Shown: piece by piece, positions 51,498-59,353 of the stretch
Layout: each line of letters opens with the position of its first letter
Numbering within the stretch: position 1 is the first letter of the stretch
From: Teretinema zuelzerae
GTDB lineage: Bacteria > Spirochaetota > Spirochaetia > Treponematales > Treponemataceae
Reading direction: 5' to 3'
Assembly: GCF_021021555.1 (NCBI RefSeq)
Contig: NZ_JAINWA010000003.1
Location: 496,001 to 560,000, forward strand
DNA: 64,000 bases
The notes under the pieces: generated by a model
Told to the model about the DNA's origin: nothing
The model's database searches: none
The model's input: the letters and a program-made list of their open reading frames with translations, nothing else
Position numbers and translations under genes: made by a program

Positions 51498-52508
51498 TCA
51501 GTCCTCCACGCTCTCCGGGACGTCGCCGGAGAACTCGGTCGCCTCCGGGTCAGCCTCGTCCGCCCCCGAGGAAGCGGCTTCGTCCCGCCTGCGGTACCTG
51601 ACGGGAGAAGAGCCGAACAGCACGCCTTCCCGGGACGCGAGAATTTCAAGAGACAGGCATTCCCGCGCTACGGCGAGCACGCCCCGCTCGTCGGTGGGCA
51701 TCAGGACGGACTGGTTTTCCAGAGCGAAGCGTTTGCGCAGGAATACGTAGTTTTTCCACAGGGATTGCTTGATCTTCCGGGGCTCGGAGGGAGTGCGAAG
51801 GAGATCAAGGACTTCAGTTTTAAGAGACTCCCTTGCGGCGGCGTCGAGCGTATTGACGGCGGCGATCCTTCGCCCGATGCCGTCTGCCTTCGAACGCGAG
51901 AGTTCCTGGCAGAGGAATTTGAGCACGTGCCAGCTTTCCACGACAACGGAGGGGCCGGTCTTTTGATCGGAGAAATCCCTGGATTCGAGCCACACCCAGG
52001 CGAACATCCGCCTTCGCCAGTCCCACCAGCGGAGGGGGCTTTGCATATCCTGGGCGGGAATGAGGAAAAAGCCGCGCGAGAGGAGGAGGGAGCCGAAGAT
52101 TCCCGGCGGGTGGCCGAGGCGCTTGTTTTTCAGCGAGGTGCGGTAGACTCCGCAGCTGGGGCTTCCTTCCATGAAGACGAACACTTTCACGCCGCCGCGG
52201 ACGAGGGTGTCGAGGCAGGCGGCGCAGCCGGCCTTCATTTCGGAGCCGACGTCGCGGCCGCCGCGGGTTTTAAGGGAAGCAGTTCCCTTCCAGAAATCGT
52301 CGCCGTTGCCGCCGCGAAGGCTCACGGGGCTGCGGGGAACTCCGAGGCCGCTCATCGCCTCCGGGCACACGGGATGCCACACGAAGTCGCCCCGCTCCCT
52401 CCCGATGAAACGGGTCGAGTCGAGGCCCTTGCCGTTATAGCGCACCGGAGCGCCGAACTGGCAGGCGGAAATGCCGATCTGGATTTTTTCGTCGATGAGA
52501 GGTTCCAT
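51498..52508 (-). CDS. DUF523/TudS-like protein with long C-terminal extension
   Basis: About 336 residues. The N-terminal about 145 residues match DUF523: IGISACQFGAPVRYNGKG, WHPVCPEAMSGLGVPRSPVSLRGG and FMEGSPSCGV, giving three conserved cysteines that in the TudS group hold an Fe-S cluster for 2-thiouracil desulfuration. The C-terminal about 190 residues (WDWRRRMFAWVWLESRDF and on) are not assigned; they might be a diverged YbgA/DUF1722-like part. The ATG at 52508 follows AAGGAG at 6 nt, preferred to a TTG at 52514. It starts 2 bp after the DUF2974 stop, so the two are co-transcribed. Confidence 0.75.
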   Translation of the reverse strand: MEPLIDEKIQIGISACQFGAPVRYNGKGLDSTRFIGRERGDFVWHPVCPEAMSGLGVPRSPVSLRGGNGDDFWKGTASLKTRGGRDVGSEMKAGCAACLDTLVRGGVKVFVFMEGSPSCGVYRTSLKNKRLGHPPGIFGSLLLSRGFFLIPAQDMQSPLRWWDWRRRMFAWVWLESRDFSDQKTGPSVVVESWHVLKFLCQELSRSKADGIGRRIAAVNTLDAAARESLKTEVLDLLRTPSEPRKIKQSLWKNYVFLRKRFALENQSVLMPTDERGVLAVARECLSLEILASREGVLFGSSPVRYRRRDEAASSGADEADPEATEFSGDVPESVED

Positions 52509-52510
52509 GC

Positions 52511-53620
52511 TCAACTCCTTTTTTTCCGTTCAGGTTCTTTAGCGACCAGATTCCTGGTCGCGGTTTTAAAGAGAAGGCCCGCGGTGTCCACGAGCATCGA
52601 GCGGGTTTCCGGATCGACGTTCTTGAAGGTTCTGATCATGGTGCGCGTGTGCTTGAGCCAATCGGAGGCGAAATCCCGCAAGGTGTGGGCCTTGGTGACT
52701 GTGACGATCTCCCAGAGGGAATCGATGAACAGCTCGCGTTTTTCCGGATCGACGGCCGCAAGCCAGTCGCGTATGGTGCGGTCTATGAAACGGCTCGAAT
52801 CGTCCACCGTATCCACGCGGACGAAGTCCGGCCCTTCCACCGACCATGAGTACGGATCGTGCTGGAGGATGCCGGAGACGCTGCTCGAGACGATCGTATA
52901 TTCTTCCTGATGCTCCAAAAGCATGCCGATGATCGAAGACTCGGGAACGAAGGCAAAAAGCCGGTTTTCTAATCGTTTAAATCCCGGGCTTGAGAGAACC
53001 GACGCGTCGAAGCCGGGGCCGTCGTTGTTGTAGACGCTGTGTATCCGCTTCTGGATGCGGGGATGCGCGAAGGCTGAAGAATACACGGCGAGGTTTCCGC
53101 CCTTGGAGTGCCCGCCGACGTAAAGGGGACCGCGGTAAGAGGAGGCGACCCGCTCAAGGTACGACAGGGCTTCCGTCTGGGCGGGTACCGGGCACATGAA
53201 GCTCATGTTGAAGTCTTCCTTCCAGCCGACCAGGGAAAGATCGGTTCCCCGGAAGGCGGCGAAAACGCTTTTTTTTCCGAAGCGGAAGCTGATGGCGGAA
53301 AACTGTTTTTCCTCCGCGAGGTCTGTACGGTTTACATAGGCGAAGGGAACCGTTTGGCCGAAGCGCCGGGAGAGGCCGCATACGCGCAAAAGCTCAAGAT
53401 CCATTACGCTGCGGATTTTATCCTTCGGCACCTCCCGCCGCTGAAATTCGCGGGCGATCTCCGACAGGTCGGCGTCGGCGCGCTTGGAGCCGGAATCGAC
53501 GAGGCCGTCGAAGGGGAGATAGGCAAGGACGCTGAAAATGAGGGCGTCTACGGGATTGAGGGGAGATTGTGAAAAGCTCAAATCCCCCCGCCAGCGCAGG
53601 TAATCGAAAATCGTCGTCAT
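52511..53620 (-). CDS. DUF2974-type alpha/beta hydrolase
   Basis: A 369-residue cytoplasmic protein. It starts MTTIFDYLRWRGDLSFSQSP, typical of DUF2974. The nucleophile elbow is GGHSKGGNLAVYSS (GxSxG) and FAAFRGTDLSLVGWKEDFNM resembles the oxyanion region of class 3 lipases. Substrate unknown. A TATACT box on the minus strand lies 24 nt before the ATG, and a GGGGAGG ribosome-binding site lies between. It is divergent from the cobalamin riboswitch. Confidence 0.85.
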   Translation of the reverse strand: MTTIFDYLRWRGDLSFSQSPLNPVDALIFSVLAYLPFDGLVDSGSKRADADLSEIAREFQRREVPKDKIRSVMDLELLRVCGLSRRFGQTVPFAYVNRTDLAEEKQFSAISFRFGKKSVFAAFRGTDLSLVGWKEDFNMSFMCPVPAQTEALSYLERVASSYRGPLYVGGHSKGGNLAVYSSAFAHPRIQKRIHSVYNNDGPGFDASVLSSPGFKRLENRLFAFVPESSIIGMLLEHQEEYTIVSSSVSGILQHDPYSWSVEGPDFVRVDTVDDSSRFIDRTIRDWLAAVDPEKRELFIDSLWEIVTVTKAHTLRDFASDWLKHTRTMIRTFKNVDPETRSMLVDTAGLLFKTATRNLVAKEPERKKRS

Positions 53621-53695
53621 ACGGTAAAAGCCTCCCCGGCTTCAAGTATACTTCACAAATCGCTGATTTTGTTAAAAACACGACGAGGCCTTCCC

Positions 53696-53724
53696 TTGAC
53701 GAGGGCGGAGAAAGCGGATAGGTT
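53696..53724 (+). promoter_or_regulatory. Promoter of the cobalamin riboswitch transcript
   Basis: -35 TTGACG (53696-53701), 17-nt spacer, -10 TAGGTT (53719-53724). The predicted start near 53731 is just before the conserved riboswitch core. Confidence 0.55.
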
Positions 53725-53730
53725 TGCGGT

Positions 53731-53940
53731 GGTTCATTTCAAAGGAAGGGGGTGAAAATCCCCCGCTAAACCCGTAACTGTGAATGGGGACGATTCCGTC
53801 GAGGAAAGCCACTATCGCCGTTGCGACTCGAAGCCGTCGGCTTGCGGGACGCGACAGGATGGGAAGGCTGCACGGAAAAGGACGCCGGGAGAAACCCTCC
53901 CGCAGACACCCATGAGCCAGGAGACTTTGGTGACCGACCA
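53731..53940 (+). ncRNA. Cobalamin (AdoCbl-type) riboswitch
   Basis: The leader contains the class hallmarks in order: AAAGGAAG and GGGTGAAAATCCC, then CGGTAACTGTGAA-like text (cccgtaactgtgaatgggg), GCCACTATC, GGGAAGG, and the 3' B12 box GAGCCAGGAGACT at 53914-53926. About 45 nt separate the box from the ATG of the lipoprotein gene, and no T run is present. Control is therefore more likely at translation initiation, with GGTG after the box able to pair near GGAGACACC. High B12 should repress the lipoprotein and receptor genes. Confidence 0.9.
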
Positions 53941-53983
53941 GCAATTTCAGATCCGCGGGCATACGGAACTGAATGGAGACACC

Positions 53984-54544
53984 ATGAAAAAGATCTCTTC
54001 CCTCCCCCTTGTTCTGGCAGCGGCCTTCGTCGCCGCGCTCAGCTTCGCTTCCTGCTCGTTCGACGCGAACACGGACGATCCGATAACCATTCCCGGAGCG
54101 CTTGAAGATTTCCCCGCGCTCGTCGGAACCTGGAACGCCTCGAGTTCATCAGACAAATACGTGTTGACGGACTCGACGTTGACCTATCACGATTATTCCG
54201 CCGGCGCGCCGGTCGCGTATACAGCCGATATCGAAAACCTCCGTTTTATCGATACCGAAAAAACAAGCGGCTATCTGACGGTGAAAATAACGGATGTAAA
54301 CGAAGAGCTTACCTACGTATGGGACGGGGTTTCGTATCCGTCCTACACGCTTGAGGTCGGCACATTCATTTGCGTGTATTGGAAGAATCTTGATTCTGTT
54401 GCCGGTTCGGTGCAAATGGCGACGCCGTATAAATACGGCAGCAACTGCGACGGACTCGACACGACAGCGGAAGCTGAGGCCGAATACACCGTGGAGAACG
54501 AATACTTCGGAATGACCGGCGCCTACGTCCGTGCGAATGATTAA
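53984..54544 (+). CDS. B12-riboswitch-controlled lipoprotein, unknown family
   Basis: A 186-residue protein. The signal peptide has a lipobox ending FASC, with the lipidated Cys at 24. The mature part begins with LVGTWNASSSSDKYVLTDST, a lipocalin-like GTW start, and is rich in beta-forming Tyr/Thr/Val stretches (YTADIENLRFIDTEK; EELTYVWDGVSYPSYTLEVG). Two Cys occur in the mature part (FICVYW; NCDGLD). No family is recognised. GGAG lies 5 nt before the ATG. As the first gene behind the riboswitch and overlapping the receptor gene, it is likely to take part in corrinoid capture at the outer membrane. Confidence 0.8.
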   Translation: MKKISSLPLVLAAAFVAALSFASCSFDANTDDPITIPGALEDFPALVGTWNASSSSDKYVLTDSTLTYHDYSAGAPVAYTADIENLRFIDTEKTSGYLTVKITDVNEELTYVWDGVSYPSYTLEVGTFICVYWKNLDSVAGSVQMATPYKYGSNCDGLDTTAEAEAEYTVENEYFGMTGAYVRAND

Positions 54545-56513
54545 AGTCCGAATGCCCCGCCTCGCGCGGGCGGGGCTCTGTATTGGTTTTTTAATCGCCG
54601 CGCCCGGCTTCGCCGAGCTTAGCGAAGCTCTGCCGGCCGGCGATTACACTTCCGGAAGCGAGATTTTCAACGAAGAAGATTTTCCGCTTATATACGGCGA
54701 CGGCCTGACGGTCGTGAGAAAGGCTCAGGTTACCGAAGACGCCCGGGTCTTGAACGAACAAGAGATACGCGAAATCAAGGCGGCAGACCTGGGAGAGCTT
54801 TTGGAAAAAGGCTTATGTATTGCGATCACGAGGAACGGCGGCTACGGCATGGTAAGCACGCCGAACCTGAGGGGATTCGGGTCGGGGCGGGTCGCGGTGC
54901 TCGTAAACGGAATCCCGGTAAACTCGGCCCAGAACGGATCCTTCGATCTCTCTTCTATAAATCCCGCCGCCGTCAGAAAAATCGAGGTTTCCCGGGGCGG
55001 AACCGACTCGCGCTTTACCGCGAGCGGGGCGATCGGCGGAACAGTGAACATTATTACGGGAACCGGCAACGACCCGGCCGCTCCGGACGGCTCGATCGGA
55101 TTCAGAGCGGGAGCGTCGAACACGGCCCAGCTGCCGGCCGGAGAAACGGAAGACTACGCCGACACTCAGAATATCAATGTCGCGGTAAACGGAAAAAGCG
55201 GAAGACTCGAGTGGTCGGCGGACGCCTTCGCGAACAAGGCGGGAAACCATTACCGCTACGCGGACTCGCTGGGAAGGACGCTCCGCCTTGAGGGGAGCGA
55301 GGTTCTCGACGCGGGATTCCAGGGACGGGCAGATTTCAGAGCGACAGGAGCCGCGCGGATAACCGCGAACGGAAGCCTGTACTTCGCGGACAAACACAGC
55401 GCGGGGAAAATGAACAACGCCGATTCAGGCATTCAGGGAGACGCGCAGAGCCGGGAATCGGTTTCCGCCTCGCTCATCGGCTTTCCGTTCGCCGCAGCGG
55501 ACACCGAAGCGACCGCCTCTCATGCGTGGACGCGCATGGACTGGGAAGACGGGTCGGGAAAATCCCGGCACGACCTAAACACCGCGTCTTTCATAGCGCG
55601 GCTGGCATGGTACGCCCGGGAAACGACAACCATTCACTTCGGAGCCGAGCTCGCGGGCAACGTTCTGGACTCGACGAATCTGGGATCAGGAATCAGCGCG
55701 ATAGACGGAGCCGTCTGGACGGGAGGCGAATGGAAGCCGGAGAAGGCCTTCCTTGCGCATCCGTCGCTCAGGCTCGCGTACAGCGCAGGCGACATTGTGC
55801 CCATACCGAAAATAGGACTGGCCTGGTTCGGCGACAGCGGCTTCACGCTGAAAGGGAACGCGTTTCGAGTCTACAAAAGTCCCTCCTTCAATGATCTATA
55901 CTGGTCTTCCGATGTCTGGGCCGAAGGCAATCCGGATCTCAAGCCGGAACACGGAGCGGGTGCGGACGCGGTAGTCGAGTATGCGGGGAATTCTGGTTTC
56001 GAGGCGGAAGCGAGCGCGCACGTTTCGCGGCTTTCCGACGCGGTAATATGGAGCCCGGAGGGGACAAAATGGAAGCCGATGAACGCAGGCGATGCGGTGT
56101 ACTGGGGGCTCGACGCGCGGGCTGAATGGAAGGCGTCAAAACGGTTCAGGTTTGCCGGCGACTATTCGTACCTCGATTCGCGGGTGCTCACCGACGGCAG
56201 AAGCTTTTCCGACGGCAAACGCATGCCGTACCAGAGCAGGCACCGGGGCGGCGGAGAAGTCAGAGCGCAGTTCGCGCGCTGGTCGGGTTCGGTACGCGGA
56301 AACTGGCTGGGGAGCCGCTTCACCGCCATCGATAATCTGACGGAGCTGCCGGGAGTGTTCACGGTTGATTCGGGAATTACGGTGAAGGCGGGAAACGGGG
56401 TCGAGTTCTCCGTGACGGGGAGGAATCTCGGAGGGGCGGAATATGTTCTGGTGGAGGGATATCCGTTGCCGGGGAGAACAATAACTCTTGGGGTACAGTA
56501 TACCTACCGGTAG
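54537..56513 (+). CDS. TonB-dependent outer-membrane receptor, BtuB-like
   Basis: About 658 residues. The signal peptide ends near GFLIAAPGFA. The plug domain (about 50-180) has LGELLEKGLCIAITRNGGYG, NLRGFGSGRVAVLVNGIPVN and KIEVSRGGTDSRFTASGAIGGTVNIIT. A roughly 22-strand barrel follows, ending GRTITLGVQYTYR. The last residue is Arg, not the usual Phe. A TonB-box-like segment may be DGLTVVRK. Position behind the B12 riboswitch makes corrinoid import the likely function. Start uncertain: the ATGs at 54537 and 54552 lack a ribosome-binding site, and the first overlaps the lipoprotein stop (coupling). Confidence 0.88.
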   Translation: MIKVRMPRLARAGLCIGFLIAAPGFAELSEALPAGDYTSGSEIFNEEDFPLIYGDGLTVVRKAQVTEDARVLNEQEIREIKAADLGELLEKGLCIAITRNGGYGMVSTPNLRGFGSGRVAVLVNGIPVNSAQNGSFDLSSINPAAVRKIEVSRGGTDSRFTASGAIGGTVNIITGTGNDPAAPDGSIGFRAGASNTAQLPAGETEDYADTQNINVAVNGKSGRLEWSADAFANKAGNHYRYADSLGRTLRLEGSEVLDAGFQGRADFRATGAARITANGSLYFADKHSAGKMNNADSGIQGDAQSRESVSASLIGFPFAAADTEATASHAWTRMDWEDGSGKSRHDLNTASFIARLAWYARETTTIHFGAELAGNVLDSTNLGSGISAIDGAVWTGGEWKPEKAFLAHPSLRLAYSAGDIVPIPKIGLAWFGDSGFTLKGNAFRVYKSPSFNDLYWSSDVWAEGNPDLKPEHGAGADAVVEYAGNSGFEAEASAHVSRLSDAVIWSPEGTKWKPMNAGDAVYWGLDARAEWKASKRFRFAGDYSYLDSRVLTDGRSFSDGKRMPYQSRHRGGGEVRAQFARWSGSVRGNWLGSRFTAIDNLTELPGVFTVDSGITVKAGNGVEFSVTGRNLGGAEYVLVEGYPLPGRTITLGVQYTYR

Positions 56514-56612
56514 GTATAGAAAGCCAGCTTGACATATATTTCCTTCTATACCTACCGGTAGGTATAGAAAGCAAGCTTGACATCTATCCCTCTATACCTA
56601 CCGTTCGGTATA
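56499..56612. repeat. Three tandem copies of a 20-bp palindrome in a 46-48 bp unit
   Basis: TATACCTACCGGTAGGTATA, a perfect palindrome, occurs at 56499-56518 and 56547-56566. A variant with only the outer six bases of each arm kept lies at 56593-56612. Each is followed by GAAAGCMAGCTT, the first two continuing into GACAT. The first copy includes the stop codon of the TonB receptor gene, and the tail of the third reaches the stop of the msrA frame, so the array fills the whole convergent gap. It could be an operator set, a transcript-end barrier or a mobile-type repeat. Confidence 0.85.
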
Positions 56613-56623
56613 GAAAGCAAGCT

Positions 56624-57126
56624 TTACTCGCCCTCCCCCAACGGAACGCCCGCCCTCGAAGGATCGACATGGCAATACCCCATCGGATTCTTCTCAAGAT
56701 ACCGCTGATGATATTCTTCCGCCGGATAAAACTCCCCGGCGGGAGCAACTTCGGTTGTCACCTCGCCGCGGAACCGCCCGGCAGTTTCATACCCCGCTAT
56801 CAACTCCCGCGCTATCCCCTCCTGCTCGCCGTCCAAAAAGAACACCGCCGACCGGTACTGCGTCCCGCGGTCGTTCCCCTGGCGGTTCAGCGTCGTCGGG
56901 TCATGGATCCTGAAAAAGTGCCTCAGCACATCCCGATAACTCAGCGCCTCAGGATCGAAGCGGATTCTCACCGCCTCCGCATGCCCCGTCTCCCCCGAAC
57001 AAACAGACCGGTAATCAGGATCATCCGATCGCCCGCCCGTATAGCCGACAGCAGTATCCAGCACTCCCGGAACCCGCCTGAAATATTCCTCCAGGCCCCA
57101 GAAGCATCCCCCGCCACGATCGCAGT
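56624..57126 (-). pseudogene. msrA: Methionine sulfoxide reductase A part, out of frame with msrB
   Basis: This frame encodes a full MsrA domain: the catalytic GCFWGLEEYF, then VPGVLDTAVGYTGG, YRSVCSGETGHAEAV, HDPTTLNRQGNDRGTQYRS and YPAEEYHQRYLEKNP. It has no start of its own before the catalytic Cys: an in-frame TGA lies just upstream and the first start-like codon (GTG at 57064) is after the Cys. The preceding msrB frame reads TAIVAG and then shifts. One extra G in the run at 57108-57112 would give TAIVAGGCFWG and join both. Either a broken fusion, a sequencing error, or a slippage site. Confidence 0.85.
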
Positions 57127-57549
57127 CCCTTCAGCCTCCGGCACGAACCGGAGCGCCGCCGAATTAATGCAATACCTCAAGCCCAGCGGAACCGGCCCGT
57201 CGTCGAAGACATGGCCCAAATGCGAGCGCGACGAACTCGACACCACCTCGGTCCTGACCATTCCATGCGAATAATCCGGCTTTTCGCTCAGCGCGTCCTT
57301 GAACGCCGGCTGCGAAAAACTCGGCCACCCGCACGACGACTCGAATTTATCGTCGGACGTAAACAGCAGCTCTCCGCTCAACACGTCGAGATAAAAACCC
57401 TTCTCCTGATTATTCCAATATGCGTTGCTAAAAGGCGGCTCGGTGCCCTGCTCCCGCGTCACGCGGTATTGCTCGGCAGTCAGCCGCGCGCGAATCTCCT
57501 CATCGGAAAGCGAAAAAGTCTTTCTTCGCCGATCGCCCTTGTTATCCAT
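56968..57549 (-). CDS. msrB: Methionine-R-sulfoxide reductase B, with out-of-frame tail
   Basis: 193 residues as read. MsrB spans about 10-140: FSNAYWNNQEKGFYLDVLSG, SSCGWPSFSQPAF with the resolving Cys73, and LGLRYCINSAALRFVPE with the catalytic Cys127. No zinc CxxC pairs are present. It reduces methionine-R-sulfoxide in proteins. From residue 148 on (DASGAWRNISGGF and further) the sequence is the wrong frame of msrA, so the last about 45 residues are not a natural domain. A fused MsrB-MsrA protein of about 310 residues is the expected intact product. Confidence 0.9.
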   Translation of the reverse strand: MDNKGDRRRKTFSLSDEEIRARLTAEQYRVTREQGTEPPFSNAYWNNQEKGFYLDVLSGELLFTSDDKFESSCGWPSFSQPAFKDALSEKPDYSHGMVRTEVVSSSSRSHLGHVFDDGPVPLGLRYCINSAALRFVPEAEGTAIVAGDASGAWRNISGGFRECWILLSAIRAGDRMILITGLFVRGRRGMRRR

Positions 57550-57609
57550 AGCTTACTCCTCAGAGCGTAATATACTGAGAAAATCGCAAAAAGAAAGCGT
57601 TAATAAAAA

Positions 57610-57665
57610 AGGGGAAGAACCTCGACCCGCTGAAGTGCGAAACCTGAGCCTACGCGTCTTCCCCT
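57610..57665 (-). terminator. Probable terminator after the esterase gene
   Basis: Arms AGGGGAAGA and TCTTCCCCT (9 bp) are separated by a loop of about 38 nt. On the minus strand TTTTTTATT follows. The loop is long for a standard terminator, but the position about 65 bp past the stop fits. Confidence 0.55.
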
Positions 57666-57729
57666 CCGCGCGCACACGGTCGCGCGCTACCCTATCTTTG
57701 AAAAGTCGAAGCCGATGCAGTACAGCGTT

Positions 57730-59289
57730 TCATTCGCCGTGAACGAACAATTCCCAGAGCGAATAGCCCCACTCCGAACTTCTTGCCATGCCCCGTATGC
57801 GGAGGTACCGAGCCGGCACGGGAGAGAACTCGACGCTCTCGATTCCGCCTTCGCCGCCGTTTTTCTCGAAGGCCAGCGACCAGGATTCCCCGTCGGCGGA
57901 TACCTCTATCGCATAGCGCTTCGCATACGCCGTTTCCCATACGAGTGTGGCTCCCGACACCGTATGAACGGAGCCGAGGTCGACCGTAAGGCTCTGGTCG
58001 TCAGTCCAGCCGCTGCTCCACCTCGTGAAAAAATCTCCGTCGACCGCATACCGCGCTTCGTATTGTTCTTCCTCGGCCTTTGTCGAAACAGCTCCCGCGG
58101 CGGGAATCATCGAGGCATTCCCGCCCGCCGCGGCGCCGCCTGACGCGGGAGCTGTTATCAGCACGAAGGGATTGAGGGTCGAACTCGCGGCCGAACCGTC
58201 GTTCAGATACGCCTTTGCGCTGAGCCGGTGGACTCCGCGCACCGCGGGCGTCCACTGAAAAGCCCACGGTTTTGATTCAACCGAGCCGACGAGGCTCCCG
58301 TTGGAAAAATACGAAACCTTTTCCACCGACTCGGCGTTTTCAAGTTCGCACTCCAGCTCGACAGCGCTTCCGAAGCCGAAAGCGACCGGAAGCGATTCGG
58401 ACCGCATGCGGATACGGCTTGGACGCGGGGGATGGTTGTAGAAAAAATCCGCGATCATGTCGCTCGCAAGACGGGGCCACTGGTGCCCGGCGGCGGGATA
58501 AAAAAGACTCGCCGTATCGCAGCGCTCTCCCTTCCAGACAGTCCCCTCGATGCCGTGCGCGTCATAAAATATGACTGGACCGTCCGACACGCCGTTTACG
58601 CGCTTCCAGAACTCGACGGAATCTTGAGCGGAAAGCATGTTCCACTCCCCGACCCCGTCGAAGGGCACGTCCTCGTCGTTCCGCGAATGGATATGCAAAA
58701 CGGATACCGGCTCGAGGTCATCGCGCGGAGCGTCGGAGAAAACGCAGCCGGCGACCGGAGCGATCGCCGCGAATTTTCCGGGAAGACAGGCGGCAAGCTG
58801 GTACGCTTTGATTGCTCCTGCGGAATGACCCGCGGCATATATCCGTGCGGAATCGATGGAATACTTTTTCTGAAATTCGGAGATCATAGAGTCGAAGAAC
58901 GCGGTATCGTCCGGCGATTCCCATCGCCTGTTCTTCCCGTCAGGATACACCATGATGAATTCGAGATCCTCGGCCATAGCGTCGAACGATGCAGTCTTCC
59001 GCATCGAGGCCCCGGTACCCGAAGCTCCGTGCAAAACGAACACGAGCGAATACGGCCTCGTTCCGTCATAGAGAGGAGGCACATGCATCGCGCCCCCTCT
59101 TCTCCTGCCGTTTACCTCGATCTCGAATCTGGTGGCGTTCTCCGTCACGGACAAACCGGTAAGTGCAGGTTTCCGGGCGCAGGAATAGAAAAGACTAAAA
59201 GACAACGCGAGACAAACGGAACAGAGCGTCCTGAAGAGAGAGCCATGAACCGTTTCCGGGCGGCGGATTTGCGCTGCATCATGGGACAT
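57730..59289 (-). CDS. Lipoprotein alpha/beta esterase with C-terminal F5/8 type C (discoidin-like) domain
   Basis: About 519 residues. The signal peptide has a lipobox ending LFYSC. The hydrolase domain (about 45-285) is of the PHB-depolymerase/LpqC type: FVLHGASGTGASMR, nucleophile AAGHSAGAIKAYQ, Asp region SRNDEDVPF and His in AAGHQWPRL. An Ig-like segment (about 290-375) and a Gly/Ala-rich linker precede a carbohydrate-binding discoidin-like domain (about 390-519; DGDFFTRWSSGWTDDQSLTVDLG). Likely a surface esterase acting on plant or microbial polysaccharide side groups. The second ATG (59289) is preferred: AAGGAG lies 6 nt before it, but abuts the first ATG at 59295. Confidence 0.88.
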   Translation of the reverse strand: MSHDAAQIRRPETVHGSLFRTLCSVCLALSFSLFYSCARKPALTGLSVTENATRFEIEVNGRRRGGAMHVPPLYDGTRPYSLVFVLHGASGTGASMRKTASFDAMAEDLEFIMVYPDGKNRRWESPDDTAFFDSMISEFQKKYSIDSARIYAAGHSAGAIKAYQLAACLPGKFAAIAPVAGCVFSDAPRDDLEPVSVLHIHSRNDEDVPFDGVGEWNMLSAQDSVEFWKRVNGVSDGPVIFYDAHGIEGTVWKGERCDTASLFYPAAGHQWPRLASDMIADFFYNHPPRPSRIRMRSESLPVAFGFGSAVELECELENAESVEKVSYFSNGSLVGSVESKPWAFQWTPAVRGVHRLSAKAYLNDGSAASSTLNPFVLITAPASGGAAAGGNASMIPAAGAVSTKAEEEQYEARYAVDGDFFTRWSSGWTDDQSLTVDLGSVHTVSGATLVWETAYAKRYAIEVSADGESWSLAFEKNGGEGGIESVEFSPVPARYLRIRGMARSSEWGYSLWELFVHGE

Positions 59290-59353
59290 ATTCATCTCCT
59301 TTTTTTTTCGATCCGGGAGCGCTGAAGATCAAGGGTTCCTGAAGCCTTCGTTT

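Noticed and set aside
53780-53983. N-terminal extension of the lipoprotein into the leader
   Set aside because: It reads through the cobalamin riboswitch and would bury the signal peptide; the ATG at 53984 has a ribosome-binding site.
56510-56600. CRISPR array from the repeated units
   Set aside because: Only three units, the spacer-like parts are themselves similar, and no cas gene is in the window.
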